Positions 12,091 to 24,299 of a DNA stretch of 64,000 nucleotides are shown here, one piece after another. Both the position numbers and the translations under genes were made by a program. Below the pieces are notes generated by a model. That model was not told the origin of the DNA and did not search any database. It worked only from the letters and a program-made list of their open reading frames with translations. Origin of the DNA: Pisaster brevispinus (Eukaryota > Echinodermata > Asteroidea > Forcipulatida > Asteriidae); NCBI GenBank assembly GCA_023634235.1, contig JAMKCF010000014.1:1302001-1366000 (forward strand), read 5' to 3'. How positions within the stretch are numbered: the first letter of the stretch is position 1; every line of letters starts with the position of its first letter.

Positions 12091-13216
12091 ACAATGTTCA
12101 TGAAGGAAGGGTGTTCTTGGGGACAAGTCAGGGAAATTCAATGTACAATAATGAAGAATATCTGTGGTTATAAAGTGTACGACAACAAATTAAAGGAATG
12201 TTTTGTTTTTGTTTTGTGTTTTTCGGATATTTTTTGCACTTTCATGTACCTGCTTATTTTGATTAAAGCAATCGAAATAAGCAACAATCGTGTGGTGAAA
12301 GGGGTGGTTTACAAAAATAAAATAAAATAACACATAAAACATATAAAATAAAACAATACTAACAATATTTCCTCCGAACCAGATGTACCTCCGTCCTGTA
12401 TCAGAAACCACAGCTGCAATGTATTTAAACTCGACTTTCATTACAGCTAACAATAATTAACCTTTCCACATACGATATGTAATAACATGGTGGTGTGCCA
12501 AGAACTTTTGCTTTTCTTTAAAATGGAGCCTGCAGCAATGGAGACGAGTTAATCGGGCAGAAATTGTTCTATTTACTTGGTTTAAACTGCTAATGCTGTT
12601 TTGTATTCTAAACTGCCACTCAATGAATTTTTACGACATTAAAGCTCGGGGAAGTAAATATTTCAATATTGTTCAATGTTTGTTTAACCATGACCTTTTA
12701 TTCCATTCACCCTGAGGCTAAAAAAACAAAAAAGCACAATATATTACAAAAGAAGCTTAATTGACAATTTGACCGACTTGTGGGATGGAGTTCACGCCTT
12801 ATTACATTGTGAAAACACACCATCAACGTCCCCAACGTTAAATTAGTCGGGTGCAGTGAGTGACGGTGACTGACGGCCGCATTCCAACCCGAAATAGCAC
12901 CATCTTACGCTATTGGTTTGTTGACAACTACTGGGCAAGGGACACGTTAAGTGTTTTTCCACTTAATGGTGTGGTAGGCCAAGATACTGTTGTGCTTTTG
13001 TTATAGGAAGAGGTAAGCATATCAGTTTGTTTTTGGCATTTTGGAGAGAGGTTTTGTGTGCCATTACAAAATGGATTTTTAACATTGTACTCTTTCAGTA
13101 AACATGACGAACGAGTCCAAAATTAACCACCCCCTCCTGTCGGTTATAATGAGCATTATGATTGTACACACTTTGAATGTTAGTATTCTTTTTTAGGAAG
13201 TGGGTGCTTCCCATCG

Positions 13217-13485
13217 CACTCTAAAAAGTTCCTGGGTCAGAATGGATCCGAATTCCGAGCCCCAGGATCGGAGCACAGGCCTCAACCAGTTAGTTATGAG
13301 TCCTGCTGATCCGGAAGCATAATCAACATCAGGATTTTAACTCGGATTATGCGACAGTTTGACCCATTTCTGGATCATTTTGACACATGTTCCGGGTCAT
13401 ACTAAAGCAGAAATGGGTCAAGCCCTACGGAGCCCTGGAATCTGGGTCAAGTTCTGACCCGGTCTTTTTGTTTTTTAGTAGAGTG
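13217..13485. mobile_element. Non-autonomous element with GGGTCA-rich inverted ends
   Basis: The left end, 'cactctaaaaagttcctggg' followed by 'tcaga', and the right end, 'tctgacccggtctttttg' running into 'tagtagagtg', are imperfect inverted repeats. The interior is rich in GGGTCA/TGACCC. Decayed relatives lie in SLC22 introns near 52.9-53.1 and 56.15-56.41 kb. No coding sequence. Confidence 0.55.
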
Positions 13486-16470
13486 TGTTTCGGGAAAATT
13501 CGCGACACCATCCCTCCGTAGCGAGTTAGCTGGTATTGTTTCTCAAGACAGTATAACTTTCTCGCCTGACTCATCTTAACATCTCAAGTGGGAAACGGTA
13601 CCTTTGAGACTAATTCCAAATAGACTAATGTGGGTGTTTAACTGACCAGAAACACTTGTGAGAATCCCATCGGGGGCAAGACGGTACTGTATGACCGCGG
13701 GAACGACCGACGGCTTGATGGAAAAACAGCCACATTTAGTTTTGATGGGAATATTTTTTAGTCTCGTTTCGCGCTCGGTCATCTTGAACCTTTCGAGTCG
13801 CTACTTGGCGTGAGATTGTCCCTTCTGGGAGATCCATCGCCACGGGTGATGAAATGTAATGTTTGCCTCCTGTATTATATCCATTTGGGGGTACGTTATA
13901 TGCAAATTTAAGGGAAATTAGAGAACCTTTTTTACATTTTCGTCTCTCCCTTCCGTTGCCACGGTGATCATAACATGAACATTATGAACTCAATCGTGTT
14001 AAACAAATACAAATAATCCAGTTTATCTTGCAGGTTCCAGGTCACTCACAAGAAATTAATCTTAAGCTCTGCCAGCAAACCGAAGACTCCTCCGAAAATC
14101 TTTCCCCCTGAATATTCCAGGTCAACCATACAAGCTTTTACGAACAAGAAGAAGAAGAAAAAAGAACCATTCTGCCGCAATTCCCTAAGGTATTTTCCAT
14201 CACGGTGTAGCTTTTTAAAAATTTATTCATCATCTTGGAAATCATAAACAGTTTGCTGAATCTAATCGCTTAACCCTTCCAGCACCTCAAGATTTACTCT
14301 CAAAATTATTAAATAGACTCTTCGGAATTATCCATTTCCCACTGGTGTTGAAAACCCGATTCTGTCATCGACGCATCCAAGTACTTCAGACTGTTCACAT
14401 GTTCACGACTGCATTGTCAACATTCATACAATGATCTATCATTGTAATGTATCGTAACACGTCACTTACATCTCAATGACGACAGACAGACAGGCAGTTA
14501 TGTGATCTATTTCCATCTTGGTCCCACCGTATGAGTCTATTACGTCATCACCGAACATGAATACTTTACAACCTCTCTATTTCACGCCCTGTTTGAAATG
14601 CGCGGCTCGGTCGGAACTCCTGACGACATTGAGTCTGAAATGATTGAGCATACACCGAGGTAACCCGATCGTTATTTTGCTATGCATATTAATAAGCCGA
14701 GCAGCTGCAACTGACGTTGCATTGATAATGAATTCAAACATAAATCTCTGAACATAAATTCTGATTCATCAAACATGCAGAGGAACATCCCAATCCTCTG
14801 TGACATACCCGGTACGCAGTTTATTATTCATTGTTGTAAAAATGGGGCTAGAAGTTCTCTAGGGTATCGCCCGTCGCGCTGAAAGTGTCCTATTGGCCTT
14901 ATAAAGTTTTACACAATGACACCGTGAAACTTAAGTTTGGCCGTCGTACTGGGGCCAGATTCGCCCACGGACAATTTGTCGACTTGTGGCTGATATTAGC
15001 TGGTACTCATACTCAAAACATGTGTTGGGTACCAGGTAATATCGACCTGAGGTCGACAATATTAATATTGTCCGAGCGCGAACTTGGCTACAGAGGGATA
15101 AATACTTTTAGTCATGAAATGTTGGGCACATTCATTTTTAATGTGTTTTCGGTTTTAATAAATCGAAATTGGATACTAGGGGCTGTTTCCTTGCAGGAGT
15201 GTTCGAGACGAAAATGGTCATTACAGAACTCTCCCGGGGTCAAGTTCCTGAAAAATAACTTCATTTCTTTATTATTTTCCTCCAACACTACTTACCATTT
15301 TTGTCACTAGGCCTATGTTTAAATGACAACCGTGTGATGAATGTAGCATCGGGCTGCGGGTTAGCCAAACTCGCCAGGCATATAAAAAAAATGGGCTGCT
15401 GTTACCAGCATGCACTATAAATATTAAGCAAACGCGTCAATTTATACTGCGAAGTGCTGTCACACAACAAGACCGTGTAAATTGTGTGCGATAATGTTCG
15501 ACCATATCTGTCCCCAAAGTTAATGGCATGACTAACACCGTTTGTTATCTTTTTGTGTGTCTTTTGTGTGTGTGGGTGTTTTCTTTATAGCATTTTGTTT
15601 TATTTATTATTATTATTATTTTTTTTACCTCAGAACGAATTTTGACAGATAATGCTGTTAAAAAACACCCCCCCCCCAAAAAAAAAACCCAACAACATTG
15701 GCACATTTTCACATCCCACGAACAAAGCCCAAATATAGTATAATTATGCCTACATGTAACGTGCAAAGTTGTTTGTATAATGGCCGATGGACGAGAGTTA
15801 ATGTCTAGATCCCCAACAAGGATTTAATTAACTAAAACTAACCTCGGAAAATGTATGCAACTCCCTAGACAAAAGACGATAACTTTCTCGAATTTATGAT
15901 AGATGTTTATTTAAATCTAAAGTTTCATGTTAAATCGGCCAAAAGTTGAGCCTAGCAAACTTCACAATTTTTAGACAAAGTCGTGCAGTTTCCCGAGACG
16001 CAGTTTTCGAATACGTGAACCGAGACTTGGGACAGTTTGTTGCAGTCAAGGGATTCATCATTGAAAACTAAGCAGTATAATAAAGGCTAGTTCTGCATTA
16101 TGGACTAGAGAACTTTAAGATAACTGTGGTTTCTTCTGAGTGATTGCTAAAAGTCAAGGCAATAAATTGGTTGGAATTCAATTTTAGAAGCACCGTGCAA
16201 CCACTTCCTCACAGTTATACGTGGTTATTATTTCTATAAACACTGATATAATCCCTGGCCGTACTCTACCCTTACTTCGATCGGTGCAATTTATCATGTC
16301 CTCCCCCTTTTTTTTTAACGGTCAACAGTGCAATAATTATTGTTCAGTGATAGTTCATTGATTTTAGCATATTATGCTTCTCAACTGAGCGCCAGAATTG
16401 TTGACTGGTGAGTTCTCTCGGAGTTGGTGACATTATTTCACCTAAAATTTAAAAAATACGATGCCCTACG
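13486..16470. other. Intergenic DNA upstream of the coiled-coil gene
   Basis: A 141-codon open frame at 14,885-15,310 has no recognisable protein and no convincing start context. Homopolymer C and A runs lie near 15,670. No supported gene. Confidence 0.4.
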
Positions 16471-16903
16471 ATGCCAAATAAGCTTCCCGTTCCACTAGAA
16501 TCGAACAAAAAAGTTACGGCTGCATTTTGTCGGTTATGGGTTTTTTTTCAACCTTATTCAAAACGCGATTTTAATCATTCAAAGTGGTTATGCAGGGACG
16601 ATCTGTGGTATTTGTTTTCAAATGGCAAGGTTTCGTCCTCGTTTTCGTTTATTGTTGTGGTTTGTTTTTATTTTGTCATGGGATTGTGTTCTTTCCTTTA
16701 CTATTGATGACAACAGCGCCCTCTTTTGGAATCAGCAGCTGAGATTAGAGAAGCTGGTTCCCTTTATTTACCAACTTATATTGCGTGTACTACCAGCGAT
16801 TTACGGTGGTCAGGCGCTAAATCAAAGCGCAAGATTTTTCACGTCGTCTGCTGACACTCAAAACCGAACTACAACTTTATTTTCTCAGCTTGCTCTTCAT
16901 CAG
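16471..16903 (+). promoter_or_regulatory. Probable promoter and 5' exon of the coiled-coil gene
   Basis: The block ends in a strong donor (CAG|gtaagt at 16,903/16,904), and the next acceptor (tag|CTC, exon from 17,166) lies 6 bp before the ATG I chose at 17,172. I read it as mainly 5' untranslated. The frame opened by the ATG at 16,622 runs to the donor and joins exon 2 in frame, so an N-terminal extension starting with a signal-anchor-like hydrophobic stretch is possible. A cytosolic coiled-coil protein does not need one, so I prefer 17,172. Confidence 0.4.
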
Positions 16904-17171
16904 GTAAGTCAATAAATATCAGATAAAATTTGTATCCTCAATTGAAAAGGGTCTTTTAATTTATATCCCGATACTTTAACGAGATTGACTTCAATTGACT
17001 TTTGTAAGTGGCAAAAATAGTTGCCGTCATTTGACGATGTTCAGTTTCCGGACAAAATAATACAAAACAGTGAATGAGTGATGAGTTTCTTGTATTGTGA
17101 GCGAATGTTGTGCATTCTGCCAACAAACGTATAGTAATGGTGTGGCCCTTTTCTTATTTTATTAGCTCGTC

Positions 17172-17238
17172 ATGGCAGATGTGGGGCCAGGTTTTCACAT
17201 TGATGTCATAAAAAATAGTATAAGAGATCTCCAGAAAG
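17172..17238 (+). CDS. Coiled-coil gene, coding exon 1
   Basis: ATG just inside the acceptor; residues 1-22 (MADVGPGFHIDVIKNSIRDL...), donor G|gtacag, leaves in phase 1. Confidence 0.65.
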
Positions 17239-20200
17239 GTACAGTACATGCTCATTTTGTATGTTAGTAGTGTAATGTTCATTATTTTTAAAGTAACTGT
17301 AAGGCCTAAATAGTAATAACTCGGTTCTCAGAACGGCCCCCCCAAAAAAAAAAAAAAAATAAAAAATAAAAAAATAAATAAAATAAAATAAAAATAAATA
17401 AAAATAAAATAAAATAAAAACAAATTAAAAAAATTAATAAATAATTGTCTCAGGCTCGTCCTCAAAACCTTTCATTAATTTTAGCATTGCTGTTTATATG
17501 GTGGATAACAATTAAGCAAATTTTTAGTGAGGATTTTATTTTTATTTATTATTTTTTTAAGTTAGTTGGATAACAATCAATCGACGGTCTCACTTCCATT
17601 ATTCCAGTTCTGGTGATTTTATAAAGCCCGTACACCAGCATGTCTTACTTAAAATATGTTACTGTCTTTTGTTTCTTGTTGTATACATGTGTCCTTATGA
17701 ATGTCCTGTGACTGACTATTGTATTACTAAGTAGGATAAAATTTGGGCTAAGAAGAGAGTAGTAGTCCAATTCACTACACCAATATAGGTATTCTAGAAT
17801 AGAGCCAGCAGAAGCACCCGAGTCTAAGTTAATGTTGGTCAAAAAACAAGAGGCTTAAGTGCAACTGCCATAAATCTATTGGGGACTTTTGAAGTTAATT
17901 TCTATACCTACAACTTACTTGGTCATGACAGTAGGGCTTTTCCCAGCTGTTATTCAGGCAAAATCCTGCGCAGCCTTCCACAAGATTCACAAGTTATTCA
18001 CTCAGACTCACAGTACTCATCAGACTGGCTGCATGTCTGCAACCTCCACATGGGTTAACAAAAGAATCATGAACAATAGCTGTACTGGATCAGTGCACTC
18101 CCAGTCAAGGGGCACTTGTGTTTGGTGGGAGGGGAAGACTGTACCATTTTTAACCAGGGTGGGGAGGGGAGGGAAGAACACTAAGCTTTGGGTGACCCTT
18201 TTCTGCTAAGCATAATAGCAAACTGTGTTTGTGCTTAGCAATGTATGCTGACTACATTATATAAGATCTTGAAGAACTTGTGGAGTGATGTCTGGCACTG
18301 TTGATAGTTTGCAAAAGCTGCCTGGTTCGAGTCACACAAGTGACTTTTGGTAACACACTTATTTATTCCACAGAAAAGATAAAGAATGAGCGAAAGCTAT
18401 CTGAAGCAAGAGCTAGAAGGAGGTCTCAAGAAAGCAAATTCGAAGCAGGTATCTCAAGTTTATTTACGGACAAGAAAAATATGAGTTTTTGTTCCCGTTG
18501 ACCATCCCTATTTCAAGATTACAAAATAATCCATTATTTTGAAGCCAAGAAATTGAAGAGATTGATTCAATTGTTGTCACATCCCTTTAATTCCAAAATG
18601 AGGCAGGTGAGTCTGTCTGTGCCTGTGACGAGCATGAAAGTTATATTTAAATCAATGCTAGTTATTTCACCGCCTGATTCTGAATCTTACGGGGGAGACC
18701 CAAGATGATTCATCGTCTCAATATACACCTCATAGATTTCTCCATGAAGCGTAGGGGTTTCATCTTCACAGATATCGATTGGAAAATTCTAGCAACAGAC
18801 ACAGCAAGACAACAAAATGAAAAAGAAATTGCACTTTTTTGACAACAAGCCAAGGATAACCAAAGGAAGATATTGGAATGAGAGATATGTTTTTGACCGT
18901 GAGAGTGGGTGTTACAACCTTCATCCATATTATGCTGATCAAAATTACTTTTAAGTTCCTTTTCATCAGTGGCGAAAACTAGGGTAAAATTTTAGGGGGG
19001 GCAAGGGGGTGCACCATTTTTTCTAGGGTGGGGGGGGGGCAATTCAGGCCAATCAAAGTGTAGTTTCTTTTCCCTAAATCCCCTTCTTAGAACTCTTGTT
19101 ATGCTGTTGACTGTTTTTATGACAATACTCTGAAGTGGTGGTAAAAACAAATACATTGTCTGCCTTTAATTTGAAAAAAAATGTTTTAAAAACAGTAAAA
19201 CTACTACATAACAACTTATAAAAAGTAAAATTATTCTGGTAATTTTTAATCTCAAAAGTCCAGGTTTCAAATGGGGGAGGGTGGGCACAGACACGTGTCC
19301 CCCCCCCCCAAAAAAAAAAAAATAAATAAATACAATAAAAAATAGTAATACTTTTTATAGTAAAAATAATTTAGTGACTGCATTTCTCAAACTGCATTGC
19401 ATGCAAAAGGAACACTCTGGTACATTTTTAGACTAGTGACCTACTCTCCCCAAGAATGTGACATTTGTTGCGTTAATCCTTCTTTATTCCTGAAGATTTA
19501 CTGCAAATTACCTGTTGTGACATGGCCCTAGGGTGTAGGCAGATTTGACTTACATTTGGAAAGATTTTGCATTTTGATGTGGTGAATAAAAACAAGTTGA
19601 ATGGGCTTAATTTTTACAAATTTGTTGAATGAGTTGAAACTGGATATTCGTTTCTCTTCTTGTAGCTTTGAGCAAGTACAACCTGGCACAAGAGACAAAT
19701 CAGAAAATAGCTGACACCTTGAAGGTAACACAATTCAAGGTCCTTCAATCTCAAGCTGCTATCGAATGGTAGGTCCTCCTTGACTGATTTTTCAAAGTAG
19801 AAGTTTTACTCCCGCTATGACAAAAATTAGAGCTGGTCAGCTGGTTTCCTGTTTGTTAAGTGCCATACCGCTGAAAAATGATCAAGAATTTGTGTGAGTT
19901 TGGTAGTTTCCTTTTTATTTTTGCAAAAACAAAGTTGCTGTCACAGTCTGCAGCTAGTGGTTAAGAGCACCGGACTGAACCTCTGCTGTTTCTGATCAGC
20001 AGAGTGTGGGTTCGAGTCCTGGTCATGGCACTTGTGTCCTTGAGCAAAATACTTTCTATAATTGCTTTGTCCATCGGATGGGACATTAAGCCGTAGGTCC
20101 TGTGTACTAGGATTGGTAGTGCACGTAAAAGAAACCAGAACATTTATCATGGAAGGGTAGGGGGTTAACCTCTGTGTTTCTGGTTCACTTAGCAAGCATC

Positions 20201-23200
20201 CTTGTTCACAAGTTTCCACTTGCGAGCTACAGTGATAAGGTTCAGTTGTAAGGCATCCTTGGTTTCATTACCAGAAATATTTAATAATAAAAATATTCAG
20301 CCAGTTGAGAAGATAAAAAGATGGTTATTATTTTTTTTTATCCTTGTTCGAGAGCAGGAATATCCACAAGAAGTTATGTTATTAGCCCTTGGGATGATTA
20401 TGTGATTTAAAAAACCTGGTGACGATTATATCTGGAACCTTTAGGGGGCGTGTCCTTGGGTTTCCCATAACACAAGTTCCCATAGAATCGCCTTGAGCTC
20501 AATTTCCTCAAGAGCTAAGATGCATATCAATCTTAACTGCTAAGCAAAGTGAGATGTCACAATACAATTTACTACGGAGTGATACTGACAACTCATCTCA
20601 AGATGGAAGTTAGTGCTTTGTGAAATCGAGCCAAGGACATTTTACTTTTGAAACTGTTGGGATGACATTTTTAAGGAGTATCTTGTATTTGATTTCAGTC
20701 AGCATAATGTCAATCAGGAGGTGGAGAACAGAATCGCTCACATCAACACTGCCTTCAAGAATGAAGAGGCTCGACAACTGGAAGAAATGTAAGATTTTCA
20801 GCAGCTCCATAAGTATGTGGAAGTAAAGTGTAGACGGTTTGAGTTAATAGGTTTGGAGGATAGTACTATTCTTCAAAAGTTACTCAAAAGAGGGTGGTTT
20901 AGCCAAATCTTAACTTCCATTGTGAAGGGCCCCAAAAGTATCAGAGTTACATTATGTTTATCTAATTTATTTCATGGTTTTGTAAAGGCCCCCCCCCCCA
21001 GAAGAAGAAGAAAAAAAAAGAGGGGTGACAAATAAGCAAGTCATATTATTGGAAACCTTTCTTTTCAGTGAAAAGTTTAAAGAGAAACTGGCTGGTCTGT
21101 CTGAAATGTTTCACAACGGAAAAGACTTTTATGTAAGTACACTATGAAGCATTATTTCACAATTATTATTATAATTTTTTTTTTTTAATTTAATGTGATA
21201 AATGTTGCTACACTTCTAGCTCCATCAAATTTGGCAAACCTTGGATTCAACCCTTTTTAACATTCAATAGAAACTCTGCAGTAAAAAAAAAAAGAAATTT
21301 GAACTGATATCTGAAGAATCTTTTCAACATATCCATCAAACACATAACCACCAAAACTTAATTTTCTTGCTTTTTAAAAAACTTATTGCATTTTTGAGAA
21401 TTATTTTTTTAGGTGAAATTAAAAGTTATACAATTGAAATTAAACCTAGTATGCAATTCATGATTTGGCTTGATTTTCTTGTTTGTTTGTCCTGTTGATT
21501 TGACCAGATGGCGGATTCACTTGAAGCAGAGACAGGAATGGTAAAAGCAGACCAAAAAGATCTGACACAGAAAGGTAAACAAAAGGATCTTTGGACCTAT
21601 TGTATTGTATTGTATTATGATGATCAGCAGGCAACTATCTGCATGTATTTACTTAATTCACAAAAAGTCTTTATTTCGAGTTTGTATTGTTTGTAGGGTA
21701 TTCATAAATACCCCAGACAGTTTCGCTATTCTGATTGGTCGAGAGCACGTCACGTGGGGGTGTTTAAACGGACGATATAACACCGGCTAGAAGTGTTTAA
21801 ACACGGCTGGCTTCGCGTGTTGGGCGCACAAGCTCACGGTACCCCAATTTAATTACGCGGAACGCAATATATAGTTATTAGTACCAGCGCGTAATCTATT
21901 TTTACACGCGCGTACACACAACTCAACGCGCACCAAACATAACTTTTAAAAAGTTTTTAAAAATGTACAAAATGTACAGATTGTCACAGATTGTCTATAA
22001 CATTTTTTCGCTTTTTAACAAAAGGGCATTTATGAATGGGAATAAAAGAGTAGTGACTCATTCTTAAACGGCCGTTTAAAACCTTGCACGGTCGTGGCCG
22101 TCCGATAAAGGCCCTCGCCTTCGGCTCGGGCCTTTATCGCATGGCCACGACCCTGCCGGTTTTAAACGGCCGTTTAAGAACTCGTCGCCACTCTTTTATT
22201 CGCTTATTCAAGGCCAAACCAGTCTGTCCAAAAGGCACTCTGACATCCATCCCCGTGGTAAACACCATGGCCAGGGTTTCTTCTGTGAAAACATACGGTA
22301 CTGCCAGGGGTGAGAGTTGCTGAGAATAGGTTCCAATTTTTAGGAGGCAGTTTGAAATGATGGAATTTCCACCTTTTAATAACCCATGGAATGTATTCAA
22401 GGAGCTTCTTGGAACAGTACCCTCAGCACTAGAGAGTATAAGATCACAGAGCATGGCTTGTTTGTATCTGAAGAAAATAACAACTACTTTTTTCACCAGG
22501 CAGACACAGAAAGTTTTATTTCAGACTAAAGTCTGAACTTTATCATCCCTGTACTGCTCTCCATTTCTGGGGCTCACAATAATGTGCTTTCATGTTCCTC
22601 TTTTGTGTTTCTCCTCATACATCGTAATGATTTTGAGATGTTTATCATCACACATCCAACAGTGCAATTAGCGCCAAAAACAGAATGAATTAAGAGACAG
22701 TTTAGAAATGTTCAGTTTTAGATGTGGGAGGAAAACCCCACAGGGGAAAGTTAGGTAGGGACTAAAAACCCAATCCAAAAGCAAGGCTCTGGTCCAAGGT
22801 GGGATTCGAACCAGGGTCCACAAAGGTGAAAAGGCCAGGAAAGAAAAACCACTGAGGCCCACCTGATCCCGCTGTTGCTTTCTTTGCAGTCCATCAGACA
22901 GATTCCCAGGTGGAGAAGCTCCAGGGAGTGTTTGAAGCCTTGGAGATTGTCGCCAGGAAGCAGGAGAGAGCAGCTGAGCTCTCAGATGTACCTCTGGAAC
23001 TCCAGTATCAAACCCTGTAAGTACGGTTTGGAAGCTTTGCTTGAAGAGGAAATCAGAGGATTGCAGTTTATAGATGAAACAATCTCATACACCTCAGCAC
23101 TAGCAGTTGTACAACATTCTCCTGAAGAACAGAGCGCAATGTTTAAAATGTCAAGATTTATCTCATCACTGGTTCCAAATACTGCCTCTGCTTCCAAGAA

Positions 23201-24065
23201 GAGATAACTATACATGAGTAGGATTTGAAACTGTGCATGGTGGAAGTATAACTAAGTGAGGTTTGCGGTAACACCATGTGAAAATCTCTTTTGAGTAGTG
23301 TAGGTTCTGAAAAGGACCGGTGGTTAATAACTCAACGTTTCGATCAGTATGTTCTGATCGTCTTCAGGAGAAACGTTGAGTCGTTAACTATACATGGTTG
23401 CCATTCATAAACCTAGTTTTCTCAAACCCCATACATTTCCTGAATACAGTGGACCCAAGACACCTCTGCCACAAAACTCAACATCCCACCACCCTAAAAG
23501 GAAAAAAACAAAACAAAAAACAAACAAACCCAAACAAAGAACAACAGTAACTGAAAGTAAAAAAGACAAATCCATAGGTTGTGATGTCTCAGTTACCAGC
23601 TCATCTTTGTGGGTGGTGAGAACACTTCAGGAAAAATGCACAAATATTAGTATGAGACGAGCTGAATGTCATTCTTACAAATGTATTCTCCATAAAATTC
23701 AAACAGATGATTATTTTTCACGATACTGAAAATGCCTATTTCGCCCACAGGTTGCATGATTAAGTTTATAGTCAGTGCAAATTCTGCAAATAAACATCCA
23801 AATTAAAATTGTTTCAATTGTGAATGACAAACTGATACTTGTATATTCGTTTCAATACCGAGTGTTTCAAGAGCCCCTTAACAACACATGCAAAGATAAC
23901 TTCATAAATATTTAAGATCAATTGAGCATGATCATATTTGATGTTTTGATTCCATTAATTTCTTCCCGCAGAGCGATTTTTGAAGACGAAAGAAAGACGG
24001 TGGAGGATGAACAGACAAAGCTGAGAGAAAAACAGGAGTGCTTACTCTACCAACTTGAGATCTGA
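17172..24065 (+). CDS. Coiled-coil protein, tentatively CCDC172-like (8 coding exons)
   Basis: Coding exons are 17172-17238, 18374-18448, 19666-19768, 20699-20788, 21069-21132, 21508-21574, 22890-23016 and 23972-24065. They join with compatible phases (1,1,2,2,0,1,2) and total 687 nt, giving 228 residues and a TGA stop. All borders are GT/AG. The product is almost wholly charged helix (residues about 20-225), with no signal peptide, membrane segment or enzyme motif. Stretches such as RQLEEIEKFKEKLAG and LAIFEDERKTVEDEQTKLRE look like the central and C-terminal parts of CCDC172 (about 258 residues in mammals). That match is from memory and weak; other short coiled-coil families are possible. 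A structural or scaffolding role is inference. The gene converges on EFHC2, and its last two exons lie inside the tandem duplication, so a second copy of them exists at 27,443 and 28,549. AATAAA at 24275-24280 is a likely polyadenylation signal. Confidence 0.75.
17341..17452. repeat. A/T low-complexity tract (AAAAT/AAATA units)
   Basis: Intronic run of A-rich units of the AAAAT and AAATA type following 'cccccc'. Probably a decayed simple-sequence or poly-A tail. Confidence 0.85.
18374..18448 (+). CDS. Coiled-coil gene, coding exon 2
   Basis: Acceptor ccacag, donor G|gtatct. Encodes EKIKNERKLSEARARRRSQE and onward, a basic helix. Enters and leaves in phase 1. Confidence 0.7.
19666..19768 (+). 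CDS. Coiled-coil gene, coding exon 3
   Basis: Acceptor cttgtag, donor TG|gtaggt. Encodes LSKYNLAQETNQKIADTLKV and onward. An earlier AAG|gtaaca donor lies at about 19,725, but only the later one restores frame with exon 4. Confidence 0.7.
19945..20300 (+). repeat. Near full-length tRNA-derived SINE
   Basis: tRNA-like head ('gctagtggttaagagcacc'), anticodon-arm-like 'ctgatcagcagagtgtgggt', B box GGTTCGAGTCC, a body with 'gctttgtccatcggatggga', 'aagccgtaggtc' and 'ggttcacttagcaagcatcc', and the tail 'tttcattaccagaaatattt' followed by AATAATAAA. Sits in an intron of the coiled-coil gene in sense orientation. Confidence 0.85.
20500..20636. mobile_element. Short MITE-like element ('tttgtgaaatcg' family)
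   Basis: Shares 'taactgctaagcaaagt', 'gatgtcacaatacaa' and 'agtgctttgtgaaatcg' with a copy in opposite orientation at 41,559-41,690. The ends 'cctcaagagctaaga' and 'gtgctttgtgaaatcg' are loosely complementary. Confidence 0.55.
20699..20788 (+). CDS. Coiled-coil gene, coding exon 4
   Basis: Acceptor gatttcag, donor AT|gtaaga. Encodes QHNVNQEVENRIAHINTAFK and onward. Phase 2 on both sides. Confidence 0.7.
21069..21132 (+). CDS. Coiled-coil gene, coding exon 5
   Basis: Acceptor cttttcag, donor TAT|gtaagt. Encodes EKFKEKLAGLSEMFHNGKDF, the stretch most like CCDC172. Leaves in phase 0. Confidence 0.7.
21508..21574 (+). CDS. Coiled-coil gene, coding exon 6
   Basis: Acceptor ttgaccag, donor G|gtaaac. 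Encodes MADSLEAETGMVKADQKDLT and onward; the ATG here is internal. Last exon before the duplication breakpoint. Confidence 0.7.
21705..22204. mobile_element. 500-bp insertion with hairpin 3' half, in copy 1 only
   Basis: TATTCA occurs at 21699-21704 and again at 22205-22210. Copy 2 has one TATTCA (26760-26765) with the flanking sequences joined directly. This is therefore a clean insertion with a 6-bp target-site duplication. Its right part (about 22,036-22,204) folds into a hairpin: 'ttcttaaacggccgtttaaa' pairs with 'ttttaaacggccgtttaaga', and 'ggtcgtggccgtccgataaa' with 'tttatcgcatggccacgacc'. It has no terminal inverted repeats spanning the whole element and no transposase. Confidence 0.8.
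22672..22862 (-). repeat. Dispersed repeat with 'ggttttcctcccacatct' core
   Basis: Read on the minus strand it has a tRNA-like 'ggttcgaatcccaccttgg' block followed by 'ggggttttcctcccacatct'. The same order recurs, diverged, at 38,232-38,404 on the plus strand, and the duplication repeats it near 27,230-27,420. Confidence 0.6.
22890..23016 (+). CDS. Coiled-coil gene, coding exon 7 (copy 1)
   Basis: Acceptor ctttgcag, donor CT|gtaagt. Encodes VHQTDSQVEKLQGVFEALEI and onward. Phase 1 in, phase 2 out. Copy 2 has a near-identical exon with Val-to-Asp in the LEI(V/D)ARKQ stretch. Confidence 0.72.
23317..23395. repeat. Hairpin 'actcaacgtttc...gaaacgttgagt'
   Basis: Outer arms at 23323-23341 and 23369-23387 surround an inner CGATCAG/CTGATCG hairpin. 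The same structure is repeated in copy 2 (27,888-27,952). Carries the dispersed GATCGAAACGT core. Confidence 0.7.
23972..24065 (+). CDS. Coiled-coil gene, last coding exon (copy 1)
   Basis: Acceptor cttcccgcag, then IFEDERKTVEDEQTKLREKQ, a short hydrophobic end (LLYQLEI) and TGA. The sequence is the same in copy 2. Confidence 0.72.
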
Positions 24066-24274
24066 TATATTTCTAAGGTGTTACTTTTGTCAACCGACTG
24101 TTTATATAAGTGAAGGCGTGGACACAGTAGTGAATATTTTCACAACCGATATCAAAACATCTACAGGTAAAATATTTTACAATGAAAACAGTGCAGGAGT
24201 AGCAATATTTAAGACAGACTTGGTTTTTCTTTTCTTCTGAAGGTGTGGCAGATTATCATAATAGATGCTTGTGC

Positions 24275-24280
24275 AATAAA
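24275..24280 (+). terminator. Candidate polyadenylation signal, coiled-coil gene
   Basis: AATAAA about 210 bp after the stop codon; repeated in copy 2 at 28852-28857. Confidence 0.5.
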
Positions 24281-24299
24281 TCATCCAACATCATCATCA

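Noticed and set aside
13576..13782. 68-codon minus-strand frame considered as a partner of the 4,813-4,899 exon
   Set aside because: No donor or acceptor in a compatible phase and no protein resemblance.
14885..15310. 141-codon open frame, plus strand
   Set aside because: No recognisable domain, no splice partner, non-ATG start and no coding-like composition; likely chance.
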